Assembly (NCBI RefSeq): GCF_900111805.1
Contig: NZ_FOJN01000001.1
Span: 62,001 to 126,000, forward strand
Direction: 5' to 3'
Source: Rhodococcoides kroppenstedtii
GTDB taxonomy: Bacteria > Actinomycetota > Actinomycetes > Mycobacteriales > Mycobacteriaceae
Length of the DNA: 64,000 bases
Within the stretch, counting starts at the first letter, position 1; each line of letters starts with the position of its first letter. The notes beneath the pieces were generated by a model. It had not been told where the DNA came from, made no database searches, and saw nothing but the letters and a program-made list of their open reading frames with translations. The position numbers and the translations under genes are program-made. Of the stretch, positions 1 to 9,426 are shown one piece after another.

Positions 1-651
1 CGTGACGAAGATGTTCCAGGTGAAGATCGGCATGCGGAACATGGTCATGCCGGGCGCGCGCAGGCAGATGACCGTGGTGATCATGTTGACGCCACCGAGG
101 ATGGTGCCCAGGCCGGACAGCGCCAGGCCCATGATCCAGAAGTCGGCGCCGATGCCGGGCGAGTGCACCGCGTCGGTCAGCGGCGTGTAGGCCGTCCAGC
201 CGAAGTCCGCGGCACCACCGGGGGTGATGAAGCCGGCGGACGCGATGAGCGCACCGAACAGGTAGAGCCAGTAGCTGAACGCGTTCAGACGCGGGAACGC
301 CACGTCCGGAGCGCCGAGCTGCAGCGGCATGATGTAGTTCGCGAACGCGAAGACGATCGGCGTCGCGTACAGCAGCAGCATGATGGTGCCGTGCATGGTG
401 AAGAGCTGGTTGTACTGCTCGTTCGAGAGGAACTGCAGGCCCGGCACGGCCAGCTCCGCGCGCATGAGCAGCGCCAGAACACCACCGAACAGGAAGAACC
501 CGAACGAGGTGACCATGTACATGATGCCGAGCGTTTTGGGATCGGTGGTCGTCACCATCTTGTGGACGAACGAACCCTTGGGCCCCATGCGGGGCGGGTA
601 CGGCCGCGAAGCCGTCAGCTCGGGGACTGGCTGGGGCGCTAGGGCAGTCAC
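1..651 (-). CDS. ctaD: Cytochrome c oxidase subunit I, N-terminal part (cut by window edge)
   Basis: This is the first ~217 residues of the heme-copper oxidase core subunit, which reduces O2 to water at the cytoplasmic membrane and pumps protons. The GTG start at 651 follows AGGAGG. After a short tail ([20 protein letters not shown]) come hydrophobic segments and the typical [15 protein letters not shown] stretch, whose His is a low-spin heme ligand in the family. The later [15 protein letters not shown] and [16 protein letters not shown] stretches also match actinobacterial CtaD. The copper-B and heme a3 ligands lie beyond the window edge. It is divergent from the lipoprotein at 810, with 158 bp between them. 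Confidence 0.95.
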   Translation of the reverse strand, partial: MTALAPQPVPELTASRPYPPRMGPKGSFVHKMVTTTDPKTLGIMYMVTSFGFFLFGGVLALLMRAELAVPGLQFLSNEQYNQLFTMHGTIMLLLYATPIVFAFANYIMPLQLGAPDVAFPRLNAFSYWLYLFGALIASAGFITPGGAADFGWTAYTPLTDAVHSPGIGADFWIMGLALSGLGTILGGVNMITTVICLRAPGMTMFRMPIFTWNIFVT

Positions 652-809
652 TGATCCTCCTGAATGCGCGTCTCCCCGCGGAAGCGAAGTGGACGCATGA
701 ACGTGCGCTACAAGGATCGTAACCCCCTGGGCCGACATGTGAAGCGCGGGTCCTACTCGGTGTCGTAGGTCGTCCGTCACGCCGTGACGCCTCCAGTAGG
801 GTCACCGCC

Positions 810-1877
810 ATGCTGCGTCGCTTCCGTCGTCGATCGGCCGCGCTCGTCGTCACCCTCGGAGCCCTGGTCGCGACGCTGTCCGCTTGTGGCGACACCGGTG
901 GGGACGACGCGTCGACGATCGTGCGGACCACCACCAACGTGGCCGGCGCCGGCGTCGTCGGGATCGAGCGCGACACCGTCGGCCTGTGCGCCCTCCCCCA
1001 GCCCGCCGACACCTTCGGTCGGCAGGGCGACGGGCGCATCGTCGTCGGCAGCGGCCGCACCGTCACCGTTCCGGCCGACCCGAGGCGCATCGTCGTGCTG
1101 TCGATGGAGGCGCTCGACGCGTCCTGCGCCGTCGGTACCTGGGAGTCGGTGGTCGGCGCACCCACCGTCCCGCTCGCGCCCACCGCTCCCCCGTCCGCCC
1201 TGCCCCGCCCCGCCTACCTCGGCACCGGCATCGCGCAGATCGCCCCCGTCGGCCCACCATCGGCACCCGACGTCGACGCGGTCCGGGCGCTCGCACCCGA
1301 TGTCGTCATCGGCACGGACGACCTCGACCCGGCCGTCCGCGACGAGCTCGACGCCATCGCCCCGACGGTCCTCACCCGCACCGAGTCCTCCTGGACCGAC
1401 CGAGCTCTGCTCGCGGCCACCGCCATGGGACGTCGGGACGCGGCGTCGCGCGCCGTCGACGACTACCGCGCTCGGGCCGAGGACGTGGGGCGCCGCCTGA
1501 ACAGTCGGCTCACCGAGGCCTCTGTGATCCGGTTCCACGGCGACGGCGCTGACGTCCTCGGCGACGACAGCTTCGCCGGTCAGGTCCTGACCGCCGCCGG
1601 CGTCCGCCGACCGGGACCCCAACAGGGTCCGACCGCACCGCTCCCCGCCGACGACATCTCCGTCGCCGAGGGCGACCTGATCTACGTGATCTTCGACGGC
1701 CCCGAGGGACTCGAGTACGGGCGCAGCGTCATGGAGACCGACGCCTGGAAGGACCTCGGTGCCGCGACCGACGGACGCGTCTTCGCCGTCGACGACGCCG
1801 CCTGGTGCGGTGACGGCGTCATCGCCGCCCGCACCGTGCTGACCGACCTCGAGAACTCCCTGAACGGGTACGTCTGA
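810..1877 (+). CDS. Iron-siderophore-type ABC transporter substrate-binding lipoprotein
   Basis: A 355-residue exported lipoprotein. It has a basic N-terminus, a hydrophobic stretch and the lipobox LSAC with the acylated Cys at residue 26. The rest reads as a FecB/TroA-type periplasmic-binding fold: VPADPRRIVVLSMEALDASCAVG near the start, then VRALAPDVVIGTDDLDP and a C-terminal ATDGRVFAVDDAAWCGDGVIAA. Such proteins bind ferric siderophores outside the membrane and deliver them to an ABC permease, but no permease or ATPase gene lies nearby and the ligand is a guess. TAGGGT lies 7 nt before the ATG, which suggests a leaderless transcript. A NUDIX gene follows 1 bp after the stop, probably in the same transcript. 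Confidence 0.8.
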   Translation: MLRRFRRRSAALVVTLGALVATLSACGDTGGDDASTIVRTTTNVAGAGVVGIERDTVGLCALPQPADTFGRQGDGRIVVGSGRTVTVPADPRRIVVLSMEALDASCAVGTWESVVGAPTVPLAPTAPPSALPRPAYLGTGIAQIAPVGPPSAPDVDAVRALAPDVVIGTDDLDPAVRDELDAIAPTVLTRTESSWTDRALLAATAMGRRDAASRAVDDYRARAEDVGRRLNSRLTEASVIRFHGDGADVLGDDSFAGQVLTAAGVRRPGPQQGPTAPLPADDISVAEGDLIYVIFDGPEGLEYGRSVMETDAWKDLGAATDGRVFAVDDAAWCGDGVIAARTVLTDLENSLNGYV

Positions 1878-1878
1878 C

Positions 1879-2352
1879 GTGCCGATCCCCGAGTTCATCC
1901 TGAGCCTGCGCGAGAAGATCGGCCACGCCCCGCTCTGGCTGTCCGGTGTCAGCGCCGTCGTTCTGGACGCCGAGGATCGGATCCTGCTGACCCGGCGCGT
2001 CGACAACGGACGGTGGGCCGTCGTGTCCGGCGTGCTCGAACCCGGCGAGGAACCGGGTCCGGCGGCGCTGCGCGAGATCGCCGAGGAGACGGGGGTGACG
2101 GCCGAGCTGATCCGGCTGACCAGCGTCGACGTGACCGACCCGATCATCTATCCCAACGGCGACCACACGCAGTACCTCGACCTCTGCTTCCTCGCCCGGC
2201 ACGTCTCCGGCGAAGCACGGGTGGCCGACGACGAGAACACCGACGTGCGCTGGTTCTCGGCGGACCACCTGCCGGCCGACCTCACCGACACCTCCCGGCT
2301 GCGCATCGACAAGGCGCTCCACCACGGCCCGGAGGCGTGGTTCCGGAAGTAG
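1879..2352 (+). CDS. NUDIX hydrolase
   Basis: A 157-residue protein with a complete Nudix box at residues 51-73: G51, five residues, E57, seven residues, then REIAEETGV. Proteins with this box hydrolyse nucleoside diphosphates linked to another moiety, using Mg2+ held by the box glutamates. The core starts WLSGVSAVVLDAEDRILLTRR. Substrate cannot be read from the sequence. The GTG start lies 1 bp after the stop of the upstream lipoprotein, so the two are probably co-transcribed, though no functional link is evident. Confidence 0.9.
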   Translation: MPIPEFILSLREKIGHAPLWLSGVSAVVLDAEDRILLTRRVDNGRWAVVSGVLEPGEEPGPAALREIAEETGVTAELIRLTSVDVTDPIIYPNGDHTQYLDLCFLARHVSGEARVADDENTDVRWFSADHLPADLTDTSRLRIDKALHHGPEAWFRK

Positions 2353-2553
2353 TTCCCCCACCTGCGCAGGTTCCCGCCACCCTCACCGGTTGCAACCGGT
2401 GCACCTGACCACAACCTGCGCGGTCCGGGTTCGGCGGCCGGGGGTTCGCGAGTTCTGCCACATCGTCGGCAGGAGATCCACGAATCCGCGGAACCCAGGC
2501 CGATCATGTGGGAAAACTCGCACGTCGGCCGGTCCGACCGCGCCCGGAACGAC

Positions 2554-2588
2554 GAACGGGGCACCACCGAGTAGGTGGTGCCCCGTTC
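2554..2588. terminator. Perfect 15-bp hairpin between the NUDIX gene and nrdF
   Basis: Arms 2554-2568 and 2574-2588 are perfectly complementary around the 5-nt loop gagta. It lies 12 bp past the nrdF stop and about 200 bp past the NUDIX stop, between two convergent genes, so it can end transcription from both sides. The 200 bp between the NUDIX stop and this hairpin hold no ORF that I would call a gene. Confidence 0.75.
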
Positions 2589-2600
2589 ACGAGCAGGGGA

Positions 2601-3572
<972 letters not shown>

Positions 3573-3655
3573 CTACCTGCCGATTCGACGCGGTTCGCGG
3601 CCGTACCGCGATGCTCGTGCGGGCGCGTTCGTCGCGCCAAATGTCACCGGCCCCA

Positions 3656-3703
3656 ACACTACCGGTTGTGGAATCTCTCGGAGGACAACACAAGGGAGTG
3701 TGT
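3656..3703 (-). promoter_or_regulatory. Pair of NrdR-box-like sites upstream of nrdF
   Basis: Two 16-bp sites resemble the NrdR consensus ACACwATATATwGTGT: acactaccggttgtgg at 3656-3671 (about 11/16) and acacaagggagtgtgt at 3688-3703 (about 12/16). Their starts are 32 bp apart, close to three helical turns, the usual arrangement for tandem NrdR boxes. They lie about 90 bp before the nrdF start. NrdR is a zinc-finger/ATP-cone repressor that senses dATP; its gene is not in the window. Confidence 0.7.
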
Positions 3704-3712
3704 CTTCGACCC

Positions 3713-3752
3713 GTGCGCCGTTTGCACCCCTAGGGATGTGCAAACGGCGCAC
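3713..3752. repeat. 40-bp palindrome, copy 1, at the 3' end of the AbiEi-type gene
   Basis: The 15-nt arms gtgcgccgtttgcac (3713-3727) and gtgcaaacggcgcac (3738-3752) are perfectly complementary around ccctagggat. The palindrome overlaps the last codons of the AbiEi-type gene (stop at 3730). A closely related 40-bp palindrome stands at 4804-4843, on the other side of the same gene. It may act as a terminator, as a protein-binding site, or as a REP-like repeat. Confidence 0.75.
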
Positions 3753-4779
3753 AGCGGGCGCAGCCCGACTCTCCGACCCACCCCTCCCTCCGCAGAACAG
3801 TGGCGACCTCGGCTGCGACGCCGCATGGGTCACGCACGACCTCGTCGTACCCGTAGACCAAGCGGGGCCGGCCGGCGAGTTCGGCGGCGTTGTCCCGTCG
3901 ACGATCACGAAACGCAACGGCCGAAGTGCTGTGGAACCGACGCCCGTCCAGGCGCACGATCAGATCGGCGCCGTGCGGGGAGTAATCCACGTCCTCGAAC
4001 AGCGTCCGCCCATCGACGGTGACGGGACTCTGGCGCCGCGCCCGTGGCAACCCGTGCGCTTCCTCCACCTCGACGGCGTACGCCAGCTCGAGCACCGACG
4101 CCACTCCGTCGGTCAAGAACTCGACCGCGCGATTCAGCGCCGCCCGGTAGCGATACGGGGGTCGCTGCACCAACCGTGTGCGCACGGCACCCACCGTCAC
4201 CACGCCGGTGGAGACCACCGACACCAGCGTCGACATCGCCTCGCGCGCAGTGGGTTCGGCCGTAGCCAGATCTACTGCGGTGTCTGCAGCCCCCGTCCGG
4301 GGCAATGCCGAACCGTGGACCACGTACGGATATGCGCGCGACCGATGCACGACGACTCCCGGATGGACCGTCGACCCCACCCGCGCCACCGGCGCCGTGT
4401 TCGTGGACCGACCGCGTACCGACGTGGGTGCCTGACATCGCGCGGACCGTCCGTACGGAACCGTCACGTGCACCGGCTGCAGCGATGTGGCCCGGCGAAC
4501 AAATCCCCACTCCTCGGCGGCCGTGTGGTGGCTGAGCAACGCATGTGCGCCGCCGTACAACAACGCGGCCCGCAGGGTCTGCTCGCGGTCGAGCGGTCCG
4601 GCGGCCACCGCGTACACCCCGCGCAGCACGATGACCCAACGACCGGATTCGATGTGCCGACGAACGCGGCTGCGGCTGTAGCCGCACACCGTCACCTGCG
4701 ATTGAGTGAACAGGCCAGCCTGGTCGTCGATGACCCTCTGAAGATCGTCCCCCCGGATATCCATGGGCGGATGGTGCAC
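3730..4779 (-). CDS. Solitary AbiEi-family protein with C-terminal DUF559/Vsr-like domain
   Basis: A 349-residue protein. Residues ~12-60 (QRVIDDQAGLFTQSQV, then GYSRSRVRRHIESGRW and a VLRGVY stretch) look like the AbiEi-type N-terminal winged helix of type IV antitoxins. The C-terminal ~90 residues (EDVDYSPHGADLIVRLDG through RDRRRDNAAEL and VVRDPCGVAAEVATVL) resemble the DUF559/Vsr-like PD-(D/E)XK fold. The position usually held by catalytic Glu (family pattern aiEvDG) is Arg here (VRLDG), so nuclease activity is doubtful. No AbiEii toxin gene is adjacent. It lies between nrdE and nrdF and is bracketed by two related 40-bp palindromes; its last seven codons lie in one of them. Function unknown; a DNA-binding role is inferred. 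Confidence 0.7.
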   Translation of the reverse strand: MHHPPMDIRGDDLQRVIDDQAGLFTQSQVTVCGYSRSRVRRHIESGRWVIVLRGVYAVAAGPLDREQTLRAALLYGGAHALLSHHTAAEEWGFVRRATSLQPVHVTVPYGRSARCQAPTSVRGRSTNTAPVARVGSTVHPGVVVHRSRAYPYVVHGSALPRTGAADTAVDLATAEPTAREAMSTLVSVVSTGVVTVGAVRTRLVQRPPYRYRAALNRAVEFLTDGVASVLELAYAVEVEEAHGLPRARRQSPVTVDGRTLFEDVDYSPHGADLIVRLDGRRFHSTSAVAFRDRRRDNAAELAGRPRLVYGYDEVVRDPCGVAAEVATVLRREGWVGESGCARCAPFAHP

Positions 4780-4803
4780 CAGGCTCCCGACACTGTCAGG
4801 GTC

Positions 4804-4843
4804 GTGCGCCTTTTGTACATCCCTGGATGTGCAAAAGGCGCAC
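4804..4843. repeat. 40-bp palindrome, copy 2, between nrdE and the AbiEi-type gene
   Basis: The 19-nt arms gtgcgccttttgtacatcc (4804-4822) and ggatgtgcaaaaggcgcac (4825-4843) pair with one G-T position and a 2-nt loop. It starts 15 bp past the nrdE stop and ends 25 bp before the AbiEi-type start codon, so it could terminate nrdHIE, serve as an operator for the AbiEi-type gene, or both. It has the same length and nearly the same sequence as the palindrome at 3713-3752. Confidence 0.75.
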
Positions 4844-4857
4844 GGGCGCGGAGCGCA

Positions 4858-7020
4858 CTACAGCATGCAGCTGACGCAGCCCTCGACCTCGGTGCCTTCG
4901 AGGGCCATCTGCCGCAGCCGGATGTAGTACAGCGTCTTGATTCCCTTGCGCCACGCGTAGATCTGCGCCTTGTTGATGTCGCGGGTGGTGGCGGTGTCCT
5001 TGAAGAACAGCGTCAGCGACAGGCCCTGGTCGACGTGCTGCGTCGCCGCGGCGTAGGTGTCGATGATCTTCTCGTACCCGATCTCGTACGCGTCCTGGTA
5101 GTAGTCCAGGTTGTCGTTGGTCAGGTACGGCGCCGGGTAGTAGACGCGACCGATCTTGCCTTCCTTGCGGATCTCGATCTTCGACGCCACCGGGTGAATG
5201 GAGCTGGTGGAGTAGTTGATGTAGGAGATCGACCCGGTCGGCGGCACGGCCTGCAGGTTCTGGTTGTAGATGCCGTGCTCGCGCACCGACGCCTTCAGCT
5301 GCTCCCAGTCGGCCTGCGTCGGGATGTGGATGCCGGCGTCGGCGAACAACTCGCGCACCCGTGCGGTCTTCGGCTCCCACACCTGCTCGGTGTACTTGTC
5401 GAAGAACTCACCGGAGGCGTACTTCGACTCGGGGAAGCCCCCGAAGGAGGTGCCGCGCTCGATGGCGAGACGGTTCGACGCGCGCAGCGCATGGAACAGC
5501 ACCGTGTAGAAGTACATGTCGGTGAAGTCGATGCCCTCCTCGCTGCCGTAGAAGATGCGCTCGCGTGCGAGGTACCCGTGCAGGTTCATCTGCCCGAGGC
5601 CGATGGCGTGAGAGTTGTTGTTGCCCTCCTCGATCGACGGCACCGACGTGATGTGCGTCTGATCGGAGACGGCCGTGAGGCCACGGATGGCGACCTCGAT
5701 GGTCTGCGCGAAGTCCGGCGAATCCATCGTCTTGGCGATGTTCAGCGAGCCGAGGTTGCACGAGATGTCCTTGCCGACGTGGCTGTAGGACAGATCGTCG
5801 TTGAACGTCGACGGCGTGGAGACCTGGAGGATCTCCGAGCACAGGTTGGAGTGGGTGATCTTGCCGTCGATCGGGTTGGCCCGGTTCACCGTGTCCTCGA
5901 ACATGATGTACGGGTAGCCCGACTCGAACTGCAGCTCGGCGAGGGTCTGGAAGAACTCGCGCGCCTTGATCTTGGTCTTGCGGATGCGCTTGTCGTCCAC
6001 CATCTCGTGGTACTTCTCGGTGACGTTCACGTCCGCGAAGGGCACGCCGTATATGCGCTCGACGTCGTACGGCGAGAACAGGTACATGTCCTCGTTCTTC
6101 TTCGCCAGCTCGAACGTGATGTCCGGGATCACCACGCCCAGCGACAGCGTCTTGATGCGGATCTTCTCGTCCGCGTTCTCGCGCTTGGTGTCGAGGAAGC
6201 GGTAGATGTCGGGGTGGTGCGCGTGCAGGTACACCGCGCCCGCACCCTGCCGGGCACCGAGCTGGTTGGCGTAGGAGAACGAGTCCTCGAGCAGCTTCAT
6301 GATCGGGATGACGCCGGACGACTGATTCTCGATGCGCTTGATCGGCGCGCCGGCCTCACGAATGTTGCTGAGCAGCAACGCCACTCCGCCGCCGCGCTTG
6401 GACAGCTGCAGGGCCGAGTTGATCGAGCGACCGATGGACTCCATGTTGTCCTCGATGCGCAGCAGGAAGCAGGAGACGGGCTCGCCGCGCTGCTTCTTGC
6501 CCGAGTTGAGGAACGTCGGCGTCGCGGGCTGGAACCGGCCGGCGATGATCTCGTCGACCAGGTGCCGTGCGAGCACCTCGTCCCCCGCGGCGAGGGTCAG
6601 CGCCACCATGACGACGCGATCCTCGAACCGCTCGAGGTAGCGCTTCCCGTCGAACGTCTTCAGCGTGTAGGAGGTGTAGTACTTGAACGCGCCGAGGAAC
6701 GTCGGGAACCGGAACTTCTTCGAGTACGCGTGGTCGAGCAGGGTCTTGACGAACGACCGGGAGTACTGGTCGAGCACCTCGGCCTCGTAGTAGTTCTCCT
6801 CGACGAGGTAGTCGAGCTTCTCGTCCAGGTTGTGGAAGAAGACGGTGTTCTGGTTGACGTGCTGCAGGAAGTACGCCCGCGCCGCCTCACGATCCTTGTC
6901 GAACTGGATCTCCCCGTTCGGCCCGTACAGGTTGAGCATCGCGTTGAGCGCGTGGTAGTCGAGATCCGAGGCGTCGGATCGCGACGTCGCCGGGGACGTG
7001 TCCGTGACGGTCGGGGCCAT
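4858..7020 (-). CDS. nrdE: Class Ib ribonucleotide reductase, alpha (catalytic) subunit NrdE
   Basis: The 720-residue large subunit reduces NDPs to dNDPs. Visible marks are the active-site stretch [13 protein letters not shown] with its Cys and radical-site neighbours, [26 protein letters not shown], and the C-terminal redox pair CVSCML that exchanges electrons with NrdH. Length is normal for class Ib, without the N-terminal ATP-cone of class Ia. It lies 11 bp downstream of nrdI in the nrdH-nrdI-nrdE operon. A strong hairpin (4804-4843) follows the stop, so nrdF is likely expressed separately. Confidence 0.97.
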   Translation of the reverse strand: MAPTVTDTSPATSRSDASDLDYHALNAMLNLYGPNGEIQFDKDREAARAYFLQHVNQNTVFFHNLDEKLDYLVEENYYEAEVLDQYSRSFVKTLLDHAYSKKFRFPTFLGAFKYYTSYTLKTFDGKRYLERFEDRVVMVALTLAAGDEVLARHLVDEIIAGRFQPATPTFLNSGKKQRGEPVSCFLLRIEDNMESIGRSINSALQLSKRGGGVALLLSNIREAGAPIKRIENQSSGVIPIMKLLEDSFSYANQLGARQGAGAVYLHAHHPDIYRFLDTKRENADEKIRIKTLSLGVVIPDITFELAKKNEDMYLFSPYDVERIYGVPFADVNVTEKYHEMVDDKRIRKTKIKAREFFQTLAELQFESGYPYIMFEDTVNRANPIDGKITHSNLCSEILQVSTPSTFNDDLSYSHVGKDISCNLGSLNIAKTMDSPDFAQTIEVAIRGLTAVSDQTHITSVPSIEEGNNNSHAIGLGQMNLHGYLARERIFYGSEEGIDFTDMYFYTVLFHALRASNRLAIERGTSFGGFPESKYASGEFFDKYTEQVWEPKTARVRELFADAGIHIPTQADWEQLKASVREHGIYNQNLQAVPPTGSISYINYSTSSIHPVASKIEIRKEGKIGRVYYPAPYLTNDNLDYYQDAYEIGYEKIIDTYAAATQHVDQGLSLTLFFKDTATTRDINKAQIYAWRKGIKTLYYIRLRQMALEGTEVEGCVSCML

Positions 7021-7031
7021 GGGCGTAACTC

Positions 7032-7517
7032 CTACGGGGTGGCGGTGATGATGCGGGTCGTGTCTGCGGTCCGGGTGGCGTCACTCGGGTTCTCACCGTC
7101 GTGGCGGTCCCAGAACTGGGCGAGTCCCTCGCGGACGCGATCGACGTCCTCGGGAGTACCCATCAATTCAAAGCGGTAGAGATAGGGCACGCGGCACTTC
7201 GCGGCGATGACGTCACCGGCGAAGCAGTAGGACTCCCCGAAATTCGTGTTGCCGGCCGCGATGACGGCGCGGATCAGGGAGCGATTGTGGGGATCGTTGA
7301 GGAATCGGATGACCGGCTTGGGAACGTACGACGTGTCCCGGCCCGTGGCCGTGATGCCGCCGCCGTAGGTCGGCAGGATCAGAACGTACGGGCGGTCGAC
7401 GCGCAGACCCCCGTCCCGCGACGAGACGGGAATCCGCGTGGCGGGCAGGCCGAGCTTGGCGACGAACCGGTGCGTGTTCTCCGACGCACTGGAGAAGTAG
7501 ACCAGCGACTCGGTCAC
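7032..7517 (-). CDS. nrdI: NrdI flavodoxin-like protein
   Basis: A 161-residue flavoprotein. It reduces O2 to supply the oxidant that builds the Mn(III)2-tyrosyl radical in NrdF. Start and core are typical: [18 protein letters not shown] binds the FMN phosphate, followed by PTYGGG and a [22 protein letters not shown]-type stretch with [12 protein letters not shown] at 7517 is chosen because GGGAGG stands 8 nt upstream and the flavodoxin strand begins there. Longer upstream readings in the same frame have no family support. It lies between nrdH and nrdE in one transcript. Confidence 0.95.
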   Translation of the reverse strand: MTESLVYFSSASENTHRFVAKLGLPATRIPVSSRDGGLRVDRPYVLILPTYGGGITATGRDTSYVPKPVIRFLNDPHNRSLIRAVIAAGNTNFGESYCFAGDVIAAKCRVPYLYRFELMGTPEDVDRVREGLAQFWDRHDGENPSDATRTADTTRIITATP

Positions 7518-7599
7518 GGTGCTCGCCTCCCGAACGGTGGACGACGGATACCGGCGGCCGGACGGCCTACGACCGGTCCTGCGGGTCGGGCGGGACCCT

Positions 7600-7842
7600 T
7601 CAGGCAGCGGCGGTGACGATGGACTTGATGCGGTCCGGACGGAAGCCGGACCAGTGCTCGTCGCCGGCGACGACGACGGGAGCCTGGAGGTAGCCGAGCG
7701 CCATGACGTAGTCACGGGCCTCGGGGTCGAGCGAGATGTCCACCACGTCGTACTCGACACCGGCGTTGTCGAGGGCGCGGTAGGTCGCCTTGCACTGGAC
7801 GCACGCGGGCTTGGTGTAGACGGTGACGGTGGTGGCGCTCAT
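7600..7842 (-). CDS. nrdH: NrdH glutaredoxin-like electron donor
   Basis: This 80-residue glutaredoxin-like protein with thioredoxin-like behaviour is the specific reductant of class Ib RNR. The redox motif CVQC is at residues 14-17 ([11 protein letters not shown]). The family-typical C-terminal [10 protein letters not shown]-type segment appears as [14 protein letters not shown]. It is the first gene of nrdHIE, 82 bp upstream of nrdI. A leader of about 170 bp separates the start from two NrdR-box-like sites. The ATG was placed from the alignment of the conserved N-terminus [12 protein letters not shown]. Confidence 0.96.
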   Translation of the reverse strand: MSATTVTVYTKPACVQCKATYRALDNAGVEYDVVDISLDPEARDYVMALGYLQAPVVVAGDEHWSGFRPDRIKSIVTAAA

Positions 7843-8017
7843 GAGTGTCCTCGTTCTCTCGCGTGACGGTGTCGCGTTCTGGTGCGCGACCACAGGGCCG
7901 GCGACCCTCCGATCGGGCCCCCGAAGGTGCCGCTCGTCCCTGCCGTGAATGCGGACCGAACGGGCCCACTTCCTGGAAGTTTCGGGTCGAAGCCGTGGTG
8001 GCCTCTCGCTGTCCCAG

Positions 8018-8065
8018 ACACTACACCTGGTGTCCGACAGAGCAAGGCAACACCACAACTTGTAA
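8018..8065 (-). promoter_or_regulatory. Pair of NrdR-box-like sites upstream of nrdHIE
   Basis: acactacacctggtgt at 8018-8033 matches the NrdR consensus ACACwATATATwGTGT at about 12/16 positions, and acaccacaacttgtaa at 8050-8065 at about 10/16. The starts are 32 bp apart, the same spacing as the pair before nrdF. The 314-bp gap 7843-8156 between nrdH and the flavin reductase gene holds these sites and a long nrdH leader; I see no other gene in it. Confidence 0.7.
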
Positions 8066-8156
8066 TGACAGTCGTGGAATTACCTGGGCGGAACCGGAAA
8101 ATCACGGCGTGTCGCGCCGGGTGGGCGCGTCGCGGAGACGCGCCCACCCGCCGTCG

Positions 8157-8714
8157 TCACGCGTCGACGAGAGCGGCGTCGAGTGCGGAGACGACCGCGG
8201 CGATGTCGCCGGCGATCTGTGAGTTGTCACGGGGGTGCTTGCCGTCGATGGCCGACAGGATGCTGCCGATGGCCAGATCGGCGTCGTCGAGCACGGTGGC
8301 GCCGGCCACGCGGGCCGCCTTCGCGGTGTCGTCCTTGGCCCACCGGGCGGCGTTCGCACTCGGCGAGGAGCTGATGACCGCGGTCGGCTTGCCCTTGATC
8401 GCGCCGTCACCGAACGGACGCGAGGCCCAGTCGATGGCGTTCTTCAACACGGCCGGAATCGTCCCGTTGTACTCCGGCGTGAGCAGCAGGACGGCGTCGG
8501 CGTCGCCCACGGCGGTGCGCAGACGGTCGACGGCGGGGTACGCGGCGAGAGCGTCGGCGTTGTCGATGTCCTCGTTGTAGAACGGGAGATCCCCCAGGCC
8601 CTCGAAGATGTCCACCCGGACGTTCTCGGGCGCCACGGACGCGGCGGTCTCGGCGAGGCGGCGGGTCACGGATTCGGCACGGAGGCTGCCGACGAGGGCG
8701 ATGACGCGAGACAT
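8157..8714 (-). CDS. NADPH-dependent FMN reductase family protein
   Basis: A 185-residue flavodoxin-fold oxidoreductase. Its N-terminus VIALVGSLRAESVTRRL carries the FMN-phosphate loop (GSLRxxS), and LLLTPEYNGTIPAVLKNAIDW is the second signature of the NADPH-dependent FMN reductase/chromate-quinone reductase family. Such enzymes reduce free flavin, quinones or metals with NAD(P)H; the substrate here is unknown. It is divergent from a TetR gene with a 94-bp shared control region, so the TetR product is the likely regulator. Confidence 0.88.
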   Translation of the reverse strand: MSRVIALVGSLRAESVTRRLAETAASVAPENVRVDIFEGLGDLPFYNEDIDNADALAAYPAVDRLRTAVGDADAVLLLTPEYNGTIPAVLKNAIDWASRPFGDGAIKGKPTAVISSSPSANAARWAKDDTAKAARVAGATVLDDADLAIGSILSAIDGKHPRDNSQIAGDIAAVVSALDAALVDA

Positions 8715-8766
8715 GTGCGGTCCTTTCGCAGACGGTGGTCGATCGGGAGTACCCCGTCGACCAACC

Positions 8767-8778
8767 GGACCATAGTCC
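8767..8778. promoter_or_regulatory. Inverted repeat in the flavin reductase/TetR divergent region
   Basis: ggac-cata-gtcc is a perfect 12-bp inverted repeat about midway between the two divergent start codons (8714 and 8809). Position makes it a candidate operator for the TetR-family protein, but the arms are only 4 bp and it could occur by chance. Confidence 0.3.
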
Positions 8779-8808
8779 ACTTTGTTCCCCCATGCGTAAG
8801 CTGGCAAT

Positions 8809-9426
8809 GTGACAGACGCCCTGCTCCCCCTGGCGAACGGCGACACCGAACGCTGCGACGCGGCGCGAAACCGCCGGTTGCTGCTCGATGCGGCCGTCGC
8901 CCTGGTCGACGAGCGCGGCCCGGACGGCCTCACCATGGACGCCGTCGCCGCCCGTGCGGGTGTGGGCAAGGGCACAGTCTTCCGCCGCTTCGGCAGCCGC
9001 GCCGGACTGATGCTGGCGCTCCTGGATCACACCGAGACCGCCCTGCAGCAGTCGTTCATGTTCGGCCCGCCGCCCCTCGGCCCCGGCGCCCCGCCGCTCG
9101 AGCGCCTGCTCGCCTACGGTCGCGCGCGGTTCGGCGTGGTCGAGGTCCAGGGCGAACTACTGCGCTCCGCCGAGAACTCCGGCTCGTCCCGCTTCGCCGC
9201 CCCCGCCTGGGCCGTCGGCTTCACCCACGTCGCCGGCCTGCTGCGCGCCGCCGACGTGCAGGGCGACATCGAGCTGCTCACCTACGCCGTCCTCGCTCCC
9301 CTCGAAGCCACGGTGGTCCTCCACCAGCTGCGCGACGGGCGCATGACGCCCGAACGCCTGGTCCGAGGGTGGGAGGACCTGGTCCTGCGGATCACCCGGC
9401 CCGGATCGATCGACTCACCCGAGTAG
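8809..9426 (+). CDS. TetR/AcrR-family transcriptional regulator
   Basis: A 205-residue protein. The N-terminal helix-turn-helix is clear: RRLLLDAAVALVDERGPDGLTMDAVAARAGVGKGTVFRRFGSRAGLM (residues ~24-70). The C-terminal ligand domain is poorly conserved, as usual. It is transcribed away from a flavin reductase gene, which it probably controls. The GTG start is used because the helix-turn-helix begins about 20 residues in. The 3' end overlaps the convergent kinase-like gene by 12 bp. Confidence 0.9.
   Translation: MTDALLPLANGDTERCDAARNRRLLLDAAVALVDERGPDGLTMDAVAARAGVGKGTVFRRFGSRAGLMLALLDHTETALQQSFMFGPPPLGPGAPPLERLLAYGRARFGVVEVQGELLRSAENSGSSRFAAPAWAVGFTHVAGLLRAADVQGDIELLTYAVLAPLEATVVLHQLRDGRMTPERLVRGWEDLVLRITRPGSIDSPE

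Noticed and set aside
7843-8017. A riboswitch in the long leader of nrdH (for example a cobalamin element)
   Set aside because: No B12-box or other family core could be seen; the NrdR-type sites explain regulation.
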